Positions 53,907-62,726 of a DNA stretch of 64,000 bases are shown one piece after another. The position numbers and the translations under genes were made by a program. The notes beneath the pieces are model-generated. The model saw only the letters and a program-made list of their open reading frames with translations, did no database searches and was not told where the DNA came from. Every line of letters begins with the position of its first letter. Positions within the stretch are counted from its first letter, which is position 1. The DNA is from Lujinxingia vulgaris (GTDB lineage Bacteria > Myxococcota_A > Bradymonadia > Bradymonadales > Bradymonadaceae): assembly GCF_007997015.1 (NCBI RefSeq), contig NZ_VOSM01000005.1, positions 339,070 through 403,069 of the forward strand, written 5' to 3'.

Positions 53907-54755
53907 TTAGATGTCGCGACACTCCCCGCCGGCGCAGTCATCGACGCAGGCCCACTCCCCGGTGTCCGTGCAGACGCAGTAGGAAGAGATGCAGACCTCA
54001 GGATCGATCACACACGTCCTCCCGGCCGGACAGCTTCCCGGGGTGCAGCCCTGAGGTCTCTCGAAGAGATCGCATGAAAGCCCGTCTAACACCCGCTTAC
54101 AGACCCCGCCACCACACTCTTCGTCGCAGACCCATTCGCCTCCCTGGCAGCTGCAGTCGGTGGGAATACACACCTCGTCGTCGATATCGCATCGAAGATC
54201 TTCGGCACCGCAGTCCGAGCTTTGGGTGCAGCCCTGGGGATTAGGGCCCTGGCACGCTTCATCGGCCGGCTTGCAGACCTTGCCAGAGCAATCGCGGTTG
54301 CAGAACCACTCCCCCTCCTCGGTGCACACACATTCGGTAGGGGTACACTGCTCCTCGTCGGGCACGCAGAGCTCATTGCTGGCGCACTCCTCGTGGTCCA
54401 GACAGCCGGCAGGGTTGGGCTCTTCGCAGCGAGCCTCCGGGTCGCGGCACTCCCCGCCTCCACAGTCTTCCGAGCAGTACCACACACCCTCCTCTGAGCA
54501 TATGCAGCTCGACGGTTGGCATACATCCTCACCGCGGGCGCAGAATTGATCCCCCGGGCATTGATCGTCGTCGGTGCAACCGGTCGGATCGGGCTCGGTA
54601 CATCCCAGGCCTGTGTCGGCTCCGGCGTCGCTGCCCGCATCCTCCGACGTGTGGGGGGCGGCGCTGGTGTCGTCATCATCGCCGCAGGCCGCCGTCCCAA
54701 ATGCCAGCGTCATCATCACCACCATCATCATCGCCATCAGGTTTCGCGCGCGCAT
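53907..54755 (-). CDS. Cys-rich repeat lipoprotein
   Basis: Protein of 282 residues. Signal peptide with lipobox (FGTAAC), a short Asp/Ala linker, then four units of about 55-60 residues with a pattern like GCTDDDQCPGDQFC, CxCSEEGVWYCSEDCGGG. Each unit has six to eight Cys and was likely made by internal duplication. Such units are probably disulfide-bonded modules on the outer surface. The start at 54755 follows GAGG. No enzyme motif is seen. Confidence 0.8.
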   Translation of the reverse strand: MRARNLMAMMMVVMMTLAFGTAACGDDDDTSAAPHTSEDAGSDAGADTGLGCTEPDPTGCTDDDQCPGDQFCARGEDVCQPSSCICSEEGVWYCSEDCGGGECRDPEARCEEPNPAGCLDHEECASNELCVPDEEQCTPTECVCTEEGEWFCNRDCSGKVCKPADEACQGPNPQGCTQSSDCGAEDLRCDIDDEVCIPTDCSCQGGEWVCDEECGGGVCKRVLDGLSCDLFERPQGCTPGSCPAGRTCVIDPEVCISSYCVCTDTGEWACVDDCAGGECRDI

Positions 54756-54879
54756 CGCATCCTCTCCCTTATTAAGGTGTGACATAGTGCTATCCCTCAG
54801 ATGGAGGAGCGATAGCAAAGGTGTCAGGGGAGTTCAAACCTTCAGGATGTGCACACATTTCACAATGATGAGCCTCACC

Positions 54880-56520
54880 TCAAACCTCGCTTCGCTCGGC
54901 TCGATCGAGCTTGACGAAGTTCTCGATGCCCTCGCGCAGCTGCGCCACCCCGTAGCCCCGGTTGCAGTAGACGAGCTCCACCGACGACTTGCCAGCGGCG
55001 TCGGTGAGCTGGTCGCTGGCCTTATGGCTCAAGAAGTCGGTGAGCAGGATCACAATATCCACGCTCCCCTGAAGCATGCGGCCGGCCAGGGCCTGCACCT
55101 GGCGCATGTTTTCGCCCTTCTTGACCGGAATCCACTCAAAAGACCCGGGCCGAAAGATCTTCTCGATGCGCGCCTGCGCCTCGCTGCGCGTATCGCCGCC
55201 GACCATGACCACACGCGAGTTTTGAAGCACCTCATGCCAGGGCCAACCCTCGGGCAGAAGCTCCTCGACGAAGTCGGGCTCAGCGTCTTTTTCGGCCTCG
55301 GCCGCGTCGATGGCCTGGCGAAGTTTCGAGAGGGCCGCGCCGCTCAAATGATCGCGAAAGGGGCGCATCAGGCGTACCAGCCGGGGATCGTCGCCGCCTA
55401 AGCCCCCCGGAGTCGAGAGGATGTCTTCGACCAGCGCGCGAATGCGGTCGACCGGCGGGCTTGTGTCGATCAGCGCTTCGATCTGCCCCAGCGCCCGCTC
55501 CGGGTTCTGCGGGGCGCTCTGCTCCTCGACCTCCTCGCCATAAAGATCATGGGCAAGGCGCGCGAGCTCGCGGTGGTAGTAGGCCGCGTCATCGCTCCAG
55601 CGCGCCCCATGCGCCGGCTGATGATCGCGCGCGAGCCCGTGCACAAAGCCCGCCCGCGTGATGTTGAAATGATTGCTCAGGCGATGCAGCACCTTCACCG
55701 CATCTTTATCGTTCTGCACCACGCCGCTGCACGCCGCCGGCGTCTCTTCCTGCAGGTGGCGATAACGCGCCGTAATCATACACCCGAGCGCCACCTGCAC
55801 CTCATGCGGCAGCTCCTCCCACCCCCGCAGGCGCTCATCCTCGGTGGCCGCCTTCAACCTCCCCAGCTCACCGACCACCTGCGGGTAGGAACGCACCATC
55901 GAAGGCGGCTCCCCGAGCTGATCGCGAATATCCGGCAAGAGATGCGCCACGATCTGCGCGCCGGTGGCCGCGTGGCTCTTTGCCCCCGCCCGCAGCTTCA
56001 TCGTTTTGGATAAGCTCGGCGCCACCCGCAGCACAGGTGGTTTGCGCGCCGGCGAGTCTGGAAGGTCTGTGCCTGATGGCTCTCCTGGTTCAGCGTGCCG
56101 ACGATCATCGTTCAATGTATGTGTTGCCTGCCCATCCACCGCGATCTCGGCCTCTTCAGCCGCCGAACCGTCTTCACACGCCTCCCCCTCCCCCGACTCG
56201 ACACTCGCCAGCGAGCCCGTCCCCTCTCCGAACTCCAGCGCGCTCCCCTGATCAAAAAGATCGAAAACGCGGGCGCCCAGGTCGCAGAAGATAGCGTCGA
56301 GTCTTGTTTCCAGCCGGGCGCGCTCCTCGCGTAGCGCCCGGCCGCGCGCGGCGCTTTTGGCCGCCTGCGCGCTCAAAGAGACAAGCAGCGCGCGCAGCGC
56401 GCGGGCCTCCTCCACAAGCCCCTCAAGCTCAGCGTTCTTGCTCAGGATGAGGCGCTCGCTGGCCGCATCCCCGCTGGCCAACACCTCGCTCACCGCCTCT
56501 CGTTGCCCTTCATCATCCAT
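54880..56520 (-). CDS. Coiled-coil protein with a DUF2325-like C-terminal domain
   Basis: Protein of 546 residues. The first 110 residues form a long Arg/Glu/Ala coiled coil (EARALRALLVSLSAQAAK). An acidic Ser/Gly-rich spacer follows, then a helical middle domain. The C-terminal ~100 residues (VVMVGGDTRSEAQARIEKIF, then DIVILLTDFLSHKASDQLTD) resemble DUF2325, a Rossmann-like domain of unknown function. No signal peptide or membrane segment is seen, so it is likely cytoplasmic. The start at 56520 follows GAGG. Confidence 0.65.
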   Translation of the reverse strand: MDDEGQREAVSEVLASGDAASERLILSKNAELEGLVEEARALRALLVSLSAQAAKSAARGRALREERARLETRLDAIFCDLGARVFDLFDQGSALEFGEGTGSLASVESGEGEACEDGSAAEEAEIAVDGQATHTLNDDRRHAEPGEPSGTDLPDSPARKPPVLRVAPSLSKTMKLRAGAKSHAATGAQIVAHLLPDIRDQLGEPPSMVRSYPQVVGELGRLKAATEDERLRGWEELPHEVQVALGCMITARYRHLQEETPAACSGVVQNDKDAVKVLHRLSNHFNITRAGFVHGLARDHQPAHGARWSDDAAYYHRELARLAHDLYGEEVEEQSAPQNPERALGQIEALIDTSPPVDRIRALVEDILSTPGGLGGDDPRLVRLMRPFRDHLSGAALSKLRQAIDAAEAEKDAEPDFVEELLPEGWPWHEVLQNSRVVMVGGDTRSEAQARIEKIFRPGSFEWIPVKKGENMRQVQALAGRMLQGSVDIVILLTDFLSHKASDQLTDAAGKSSVELVYCNRGYGVAQLREGIENFVKLDRAERSEV

Positions 56521-56878
56521 TGCATCCTCGCTGGTCTGCCCCCCGGACTGTGGTCGTCGTGCCGCGGCGCGTCACGATCACATCATCATGGCAGACTTCC
56601 CCCCCGGATGAACAGCGCCCGGCGGATCTGACTCCCCGAGCCCCACGACCATCTGCGCCTTATGCGAGGTTTCGTCCGGCCCCACACCCCGATTCCCCTT
56701 ATTTTATGCGCCCTTTCGCAATGCCTGTTACTTATCAGCAAATTGTCACATCAGGTAACACGACGCGATACTGCCGAGGTCATCCCCCACGTAACGCTGG
56801 CGGCTGTCGAGCCCCCACTTCGACGTCCCCCGACCTCTCCGCGCTTGAGCGCGGCGACCTCACCCAGAGACCTCGATC
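56521..56878. other. Gap without a gene (358 bp)
   Basis: Between the divergent coiled-coil gene and the giant lipoprotein gene. Only a promoter candidate at 56743-56772 stands out; the rest has no gene or repeat I can support. Confidence 0.7.
56743..56772 (+). promoter_or_regulatory. Candidate sigma-70-type promoter for the giant lipoprotein
   Basis: TTGTCA at 56743-56748 and GATACT at 56767-56772, 18 bp apart. It is about 105 bp before the ATG at 56879. A match of five and four of six bases makes it plausible only. Confidence 0.35.
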
Positions 56879-59800
56879 ATGAGACCTCACCCTCGCACGC
56901 GACTTCGTCCGGCGTTTATAATCCTGATGATGCTGCTGGCACTCAGCGCCCTCTCCTGCTCCGGCGAAGACACGGCCAACCGTGAAAACCCCGACCTCGA
57001 CGTCGGGCTTGATGCCGACGATGTCGGTGATGTCGACGACGCCACGCTCCTGAAGGTCCGCGAGCCCCGGGTCATCGAAGGCGCCACACAGATTCCGCGC
57101 CCCGGCGACACCGTGCTCCCCTGCCCCCCCGAGGGCTGCCCGGCCTGCCAGGTGGACGCCGACTGCGATGATGGCATCGCCTGCACCGAGGATGTTTGCG
57201 ACACCGAGGCCGGCGAATGCGTCGTGAGCACCGCGCACACCCGCTGCGACGACGAGCTCTTCTGCAACGGCTATGAGATGTGCGCCCCCGAAGACCCGCT
57301 GGCCGCCGCGAGCGGCTGTGTGGCCGGTCAGCCCCCGGTGCTTGCCGACGGGATCAGCTGCACCCTCGACTTCTGCGACGAAGAAAACGACCAGATCGTG
57401 CACCAGGGCGAAGACCTGCGCTGCGAGAGCGATGAGCCCTGCACCGTGAGCCTCTGCGATCCGGTGGAAGGCTGTGTCATCGAGCCTGCCGAAGACGGCA
57501 CCCTCTGCATGGATGACACCATGGTGTGCTCCGGCGGCCAATGCATCCCCTGCATCGATGATAGCGAAGGCGGCGTCGACTCGGGTTGCGGTGGCGGCGA
57601 GCCCTTTTGTGTGGATGGGGCCTGCGTGCAATGCGAAGACAGCACGGACTGCCCGGAAGGCCTGGGCTGTGAGGACGGCGTGTGCACCGGCTGCACCGAC
57701 CACGCCCAATGCGATGATGGCGCAAGCTGTACCCTGAACCTCTGCGATTTCTCGACCGGCAGATGCGATGTCCTCCCCCTGGGGAGCTCCTGTGGTGGGG
57801 GCGATGCCTGCGCCGCACGTGCCCCTTTCTGCTCCCCCCGCGACGAGCGCGCCGACCCCACCACCGGCTGCGTGCCGGGCCCCTCGAAGATCGACCTGAT
57901 GGAGCCCATCACCTGTGTGGAGCGAAGCTGCGACCCGGCCACCGGTGTGATCAGCGAAGATCTCGACGACTCCCAATGCGAGCCCTCCGGCCCCTGCGTC
58001 ACCTCGATCTGCACCGTCAACGGCTGCGAGGAAGTACCCTTAAGCGCCGGCACCTCGTGTCTCTACGGTGAGACGGAGATGGAGGAGGGGTTCTGCGACG
58101 GTGCAGGCACCTGCGCGGTCTGCGCCGATACCGTCGTCGGTGGCATTGACGCAGGCTGCGACGCGCTCAACCCCTCCTGCTTCAACGGAGGCTGCTTTAA
58201 CTGCGTGGAGGAGGGCCCCGGCTGCCCCCGCGATTGCAATGGCGAGCTCGACGGCCCGGCCTATGAAGACGCCTGCGGCCAGTGCGACGCCGACATCACC
58301 AACGACTGCGCCAACGTCTGCGACGGGGGGGCCTGCTCCCCCTGCGAGATCGATGCGGACTGCAACGACCGCAACGCCTGCACCCTCGACCAGTGCGTCG
58401 AAGGGTACTGCAACAACGACCCGGCCCCGCTCGATGGCGACACCTGCCAGTCATCGGAGATCAACGTCTGCGTCACCTCCTACTCCTGCCAGGAGGGGAG
58501 CTGCCAGCGCGACGGCACCGTGACCTGCGATGGCCCCTGCCACACCGGCGGCGCCTGCCGTGAGGGCATCGGAGGCTGTGAGATCGACGTGGGCGCAAGC
58601 TGCGACGACGGCGATCCGAGCACCATCAACGACACCTGCTCGCCATGGGGCCAGTGTGTCGGGGAGTGCGCCGGCCCCGACGGCCAGCTCTGCGCCGAGG
58701 ACGACGGCAACCCCTGCACCGTGCCCGCCTGCGACGGCGAAGGCGGCTGCACCGAGCGCATCACCCCGGGCGTAAGCTGCGAGATGGCCTGCGGCGCCGG
58801 CGTCTGCAGCACCGAGGGGGTCTGCGAGCCCGTCGACAACGTCTGCAACCCGGAGTCGATGCGCAGCTGCGCCGCGTTTGAGTGCCGCCCCGACGAGGGG
58901 GGCTGCGTGGTCGTCAACGGGGACCCAAAGTGCGAGCTCGATGGCGCATCTTGCATCAGCGAGCTGGGCCTGTGCTCGGCCGGAAGCTGCGGTGACGGCT
59001 TCTGCGATATCGACGCCGAGTACCGCAACAACCCCAACCACTGCTTTGAGGACTGCGTCCGGGAGGGCTGCGGCACCTCCCCCACCTCCTACCTCACCTG
59101 CGACGAGCCCCTCAACAACGAGGCCGTGCTGGGCACCTGGAACTCCGCGATGAGCATCGCCTACGGCATCCCCGAGCTCGACGCCCGCCAGACCGAGACG
59201 ATCCGCCGCCAGCTCGAAGACGGCGTGGAGTGGCTTCACTTCATCGTCGACTACTGCTCCCCGGGCGCCAGCTCCGGGCCCATCTGCGTCTGCAAAGACG
59301 ACGACACCTGCGGCCTGGCCAGCACACCGCTTCGCGACCGCCTGGCGGAGGTGCGCGACTACCTTTTGAGCCACCCCGCGCGCATCGTGCAGCTCTATGT
59401 GCGCTCGTATCTGGAGCGTGGCGATCTGCGCGAGGTCATCGACCAGGCCGGCTTAAGCGAACTTCTCTACCGCCGCGCCCTCACCACCGTCGGGTTCTCC
59501 ACGCTGGAGCCTTTCGCCGCCGCGCGCGCACAGCTTATCGCCTCCAACCAGCGTCTGGTCATCTACGATCGGGACTTCGTCCCCCCCTTCAACATCTTTC
59601 TGGGCGACTCGCGTCGCTACGAGGTGGTCGACGGCATCCCCCGCACTCCGCCCCCGACCATCGTCTTCAGCGGGCAGGAGACGCACACCACCCACACCTT
59701 CAACTGCGTAACCAGCACCAACATCGGCCCCTCCGAGGCGATCGTCTCCTCGCCGGTTTATGGCGTGGTGCATAACGCCGGCCAGGGCTCGTCGACCTTT

Positions 59801-61528
59801 GTGGGCGCGGCCTGCTGGAACCGCTACGTGCAGAACCACCTCTTCGCCTGCCAGGAGGAAGAGGGGCGCCGGCCCAACGTGATCTTTGTCAACTATTACA
59901 ACGCCGATCCCGAACCCCTGGACTGGGCGCGTGTCGACAACGACATCGTCTCGGCCTGCCCCGAGGTGCAGCCGGACACCTGCCGCCAGGACAGCGACTG
60001 CGACGCCGGGGTCTGCAACCTCTTCGGGGTCTGCGTGAGCTGCACCGACAACGCCGACTGCCGCGAGGATCAGTACTGCAACGGCTGGTTCAACGCCTGC
60101 TTTGCGGATCTTCCCGGCGGCGGCCTCTGCACCGAGCCCGAAGAGTGCGCCAGCGGGGTCTGCTCGCTCTTTACCTGCACGGGCTGCGAGCAAGACTCCG
60201 ACTGCCAGGAGGATCAGTTCTGCGCCTTCGATGGCACCTGCTCCCCGAAGAAGGCCATCGGTGAGGGCTGCATCAACGCACAGGAGTGCGTCAGCAACAC
60301 CTGTTACCTGGGCTACTGCACCGAGTGCGACGAGCAGTCCGACTGCGGCGATGGCACCTTCTGCTCGCTCAACCCCCTGCCCGGTGAGAGCGCGTGTATC
60401 GCCCCCAAACCCAACGGGGAGACCTGCGCGCAGACCTTTGAGTGCGCCTCCGGCAACTGCTTTGCGGGCTTCTGCGTGGCCTGCGACGAACAGTCCGACT
60501 GCACCGACCCCAACCAGTTCTGCTCGCTGGACCCGCTGCCGGGCCAGAGCGCGTGCATCGATCGCAAACCCAATGGCCAGGCCTGCGCCCAGGACCTGGA
60601 GTGCGCCTCCGACAGCTGCTACCTGGGCTTCTGTGCCGGCTGCAACGAGCAGAGCGACTGCCCGGATGCCCACACGTTCTGCTCGCTCGATCCCGCCCCC
60701 GGCGCAAGCGCCTGCATCGCGCGTAAGGCCAACGGCGCGACCTGCGCCCAGAACCTGGAGTGCGCCTCCGACAGCTGCTACCTGGGTTTCTGCGTGGAGT
60801 GCAACGCGCAGAACGACTGTCCGGCCTCCAACGAGTTTTGCTCGCTCGACCCGGCCCCCGGCGCCAGCGCCTGCATCGCGCGCAAAGACAACGGTTCTGT
60901 GTGCGCCGAGGGCTTTGAGTGCACCAGCGGCCAGTGCACGGCCTTTGTCTGCGGCGAATGCGCCAACGACGCCAACTGCTCCGCCAACGAGCATTGCGAC
61001 GCGTTGAATAACTGCGCTCCCGACGTCGGCAACGGCTCTCCCTGCCTGAAAGACTCGGCGTGCACCACCGACCTGTGTCTCGACGGCTTCTGCGCCCAGT
61101 GCCGAAACGACTCCGAGTGCCCCGCCAGCCAGCACTGCGATGCGTTTAATAACTGCGTCAACGATGTGCCCAACGGATCGGCCTGCCTGCGCGACTCGGC
61201 GTGTACCACCGACCTCTGCCTGGCCGGCTTCTGCGCCCAGTGCGAGAACGACTCCCAATGCCCCGCAAGCCAGCATTGCGACGCCTTTAACAACTGCGTC
61301 GACGACGTGGGCAACAACGCCCCCTGCCTGCGCGACGCCAACTGCTCCACGGGCATCTGCTCGGCGGGTTTTTGCGCCCAGTGCACCAACGATGGCCACT
61401 GCTCCAGCAACCAGTTCTGCAACGTCGGTGGCGACTGCCAGAACAAGGTGCCCAACGGCTCCCTCTGCGTGGATTCGAGGGTCTGTCAGTCCAATTGTTG
61501 TAGTTTTGGGTTTTGTAGCAATTGCTAG
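56879..61528 (+). CDS. Giant Cys-rich surface lipoprotein with a PI-PLC-X-like domain
   Basis: Protein of 1549 residues. Lipobox LSALSC after a signal peptide. Residues about 80-730 and 1030-1549 are tandem Cys-rich modules (units like CDDGIACTEDVC and, near the end, CASDSCYLGFC followed by SLDPAPGASACIARK). Residues about 737-1035 have the pattern of a phosphatidylinositol-specific phospholipase C X domain: GTWNSAMSIAYGIP, IRRQLEDGVEWLHFIV, STPLRDRLAEVRDYLLSHP and RIVQLYVRSYL. The first catalytic His of the family (GTHNSAM type) is Trp here, and the second His region reads ICVCKDDDTC. It is probably a non-catalytic binding module (inference). The last repeats are near-identical in sequence, so the array is young. 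Confidence 0.82.
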   Translation: MRPHPRTRLRPAFIILMMLLALSALSCSGEDTANRENPDLDVGLDADDVGDVDDATLLKVREPRVIEGATQIPRPGDTVLPCPPEGCPACQVDADCDDGIACTEDVCDTEAGECVVSTAHTRCDDELFCNGYEMCAPEDPLAAASGCVAGQPPVLADGISCTLDFCDEENDQIVHQGEDLRCESDEPCTVSLCDPVEGCVIEPAEDGTLCMDDTMVCSGGQCIPCIDDSEGGVDSGCGGGEPFCVDGACVQCEDSTDCPEGLGCEDGVCTGCTDHAQCDDGASCTLNLCDFSTGRCDVLPLGSSCGGGDACAARAPFCSPRDERADPTTGCVPGPSKIDLMEPITCVERSCDPATGVISEDLDDSQCEPSGPCVTSICTVNGCEEVPLSAGTSCLYGETEMEEGFCDGAGTCAVCADTVVGGIDAGCDALNPSCFNGGCFNCVEEGPGCPRDCNGELDGPAYEDACGQCDADITNDCANVCDGGACSPCEIDADCNDRNACTLDQCVEGYCNNDPAPLDGDTCQSSEINVCVTSYSCQEGSCQRDGTVTCDGPCHTGGACREGIGGCEIDVGASCDDGDPSTINDTCSPWGQCVGECAGPDGQLCAEDDGNPCTVPACDGEGGCTERITPGVSCEMACGAGVCSTEGVCEPVDNVCNPESMRSCAAFECRPDEGGCVVVNGDPKCELDGASCISELGLCSAGSCGDGFCDIDAEYRNNPNHCFEDCVREGCGTSPTSYLTCDEPLNNEAVLGTWNSAMSIAYGIPELDARQTETIRRQLEDGVEWLHFIVDYCSPGASSGPICVCKDDDTCGLASTPLRDRLAEVRDYLLSHPARIVQLYVRSYLERGDLREVIDQAGLSELLYRRALTTVGFSTLEPFAAARAQLIASNQRLVIYDRDFVPPFNIFLGDSRRYEVVDGIPRTPPPTIVFSGQETHTTHTFNCVTSTNIGPSEAIVSSPVYGVVHNAGQGSSTFVGAACWNRYVQNHLFACQEEEGRRPNVIFVNYYNADPEPLDWARVDNDIVSACPEVQPDTCRQDSDCDAGVCNLFGVCVSCTDNADCREDQYCNGWFNACFADLPGGGLCTEPEECASGVCSLFTCTGCEQDSDCQEDQFCAFDGTCSPKKAIGEGCINAQECVSNTCYLGYCTECDEQSDCGDGTFCSLNPLPGESACIAPKPNGETCAQTFECASGNCFAGFCVACDEQSDCTDPNQFCSLDPLPGQSACIDRKPNGQACAQDLECASDSCYLGFCAGCNEQSDCPDAHTFCSLDPAPGASACIARKANGATCAQNLECASDSCYLGFCVECNAQNDCPASNEFCSLDPAPGASACIARKDNGSVCAEGFECTSGQCTAFVCGECANDANCSANEHCDALNNCAPDVGNGSPCLKDSACTTDLCLDGFCAQCRNDSECPASQHCDAFNNCVNDVPNGSACLRDSACTTDLCLAGFCAQCENDSQCPASQHCDAFNNCVDDVGNNAPCLRDANCSTGICSAGFCAQCTNDGHCSSNQFCNVGGDCQNKVPNGSLCVDSRVCQSNCCSFGFCSNC

Positions 61529-61530
61529 AG

Positions 61531-61655
61531 GCCGGGCACGCACGTGCGGGTGAGGCACAAGGCCTCACCCTACGGCATGGGGGGGCAGCTAGAAGCCGGG
61601 CACGCACGTGCGGGTGAGGCACAAGGCCTCACCCCAGGGCATGGGGGGCCGCGTG
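61531..61655. repeat. 64-bp tandem hairpin repeat after the giant lipoprotein gene
   Basis: Two units beginning GCCGGGCACGCACGTGCGGG at 61531 and 61595. Each contains GGTGAGGC/GCCTCACC, a hairpin with a short ACAAG loop. The gap 61529-61800 holds these units and the terminator below. Confidence 0.8.
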
Positions 61656-61670
61656 CCCCTTCTCGTATCG

Positions 61671-61701
61671 GGGCGCCCCTTGTGGGCGCCCGTTTTTTTT
61701 T
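61671..61701 (+). terminator. Rho-independent terminator
   Basis: GGGCGCCC pairs with GGGCGCCC around CTTGT and is followed by G and nine T bases. It is well placed to end the giant lipoprotein transcript. Confidence 0.88.
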
Positions 61702-61800
61702 GATCCGAAAAAAGGGTGGCGTTGGAAGGATGGGGCGAGTGCGCGTTAGAATGGGCCTGGCGCCAGCTTTGGCGTGTTGTTTTTCGAGCAGGATGTCCCG

Positions 61801-62064
61801 ATGCCCGACCCACCTTCAAGCCATTCCGATGCCAACCTGGCCGCGCATCAACATCGCCAGCGCTGGCTCGCTACAGCCGTCACGCTCTCGCAAGATCGCA
61901 ACGCCCATGTGGCGTGCCCCTCCTGCGACGAGGGCATCCTCAGCGTGAGTGAGATCGTCCACCGGGGGCAGGTTGTCGAGCTGGCGTTGCGCTGCCCAAC
62001 GTGTGGATCCGGGGAGTTTGTGCGGGGGAGGTTTGGGGCGTCTCAGGGGACGAGTGAGGGGTGA
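61801..62064 (+). CDS. Small zinc-ribbon protein
   Basis: Protein of 87 residues. Two CxxC pairs, HVACPSCDEG and RCPTCGSG, form a probable zinc ribbon. The N-terminal 35 residues are polar. The start at 61801 has AGGA seven bases ahead. Partner and role unknown. Its end overlaps the tRNA-like segment by nine bases. Confidence 0.65.
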   Translation: MPDPPSSHSDANLAAHQHRQRWLATAVTLSQDRNAHVACPSCDEGILSVSEIVHRGQVVELALRCPTCGSGEFVRGRFGASQGTSEG

Positions 62065-62145
62065 AGAAGGATTTGAACCCACGACCTTCAGATTGGGAAG
62101 CTGACAGTCTGATGGGGGGCGAGACCACTGCCTGCCATACCCCTC
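62056..62145 (-). tRNA. tRNA-like relic with an expanded anticodon region
   Basis: Read leftward, it has a perfect 7-bp acceptor (GAGGGGT/ACCCCTC), a short D-stem (GGC/GCC), an anticodon stem TCAGA/TCTGA, an AGGTC variable loop and a T-arm with the invariant TTCAAAT loop. But the anticodon loop is 15 bases (CTGTCAGCTTCCCAA) instead of seven, the T-stem has one mismatch, three extra bases precede the acceptor, and no CCA is encoded. It is likely a degenerate tRNA. The amino acid cannot be assigned. Confidence 0.4.
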
Positions 62146-62413
62146 AACCCTCCTCCTCCGACCACAGATCCGGCAGGCGCGCAAACTCGCCGGCAAAGTG
62201 CAGGTCGAGGCTTGTTTGCGCCCCGTCACGAAACTCTAAGATGAGCCGGGCCAGGCGGTGATCCACCACGGCGTTATGTATCGTCATATCAAACCCAATA
62301 TCCTCCCCGTCTTTTGGAACTTTCACGGGCTCAAGGCGCTCCCCCCAGATGCGGCTCGGCTGAAGCATCACGACGCCGCGATCCAGGAGGGTCGACTTCT
62401 GGTCGGTGCGCAA
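62144..62413 (-). CDS. Short hypothetical protein, start uncertain
   Basis: The frame codes for about 89 residues from a TTG at 62413 (LRTDQKSTLL) to SEEEG. Coding-like sequence in the same frame goes on upstream for about 40 codons (VYKVDGERGIAVLYGDTWAI) to a stop near 62535, without an ATG or GTG. Runs of G and T at 62489-62510 may hide a frameshift. Family not recognised. It is divergent from the CARF-RelE gene. Confidence 0.45.
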   Translation of the reverse strand: MRTDQKSTLLDRGVVMLQPSRIWGERLEPVKVPKDGEDIGFDMTIHNAVVDHRLARLILEFRDGAQTSLDLHFAGEFARLPDLWSEEEG

Positions 62414-62726
62414 GATGGCCCAGGTATCGCCGTATAAGACGGCGATGCCACGCTCACCGTCGACTTTGTAGACGCGTACTTCGCGGATGGGGGGGAGTGG
62501 CTTTTTTTGTCCGTGGGAGTTGTCCCCGTGCCTTCACAAAAGTGGCAATCCGTTGCCCTGAAGGTCGTCGGGGAGACTTTGCTCGGAACTCTGGCCGGGA
62601 GGACGCGTTCACGGGAGCCGGTCTTGTCGATAACGCACTCTCCTCCCATAGTAGCCCAACTAATCCCGGCTCTGTGTATGACTCCGGTGATTTTCGATCA
62701 CTTCCCTATGACTTATGGAGCTCTTC
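62414..62726. other. Gap before the CARF-RelE gene (313 bp)
   Basis: Part of it may belong to the 5' end of the leftward gene. The remaining ~200 bp should hold the promoter of the CARF-RelE gene, but no strong -35/-10 pair is seen. No CRISPR repeat is present. Confidence 0.6.

Noticed and set aside
59453..61558. Leftward open frame of 701 residues opposite the giant lipoprotein
   Set aside because: The sense strand has clear Cys-rich modules and a lipobox; the antisense product is a Gly/Ala/Val-rich low-complexity chain without a domain.
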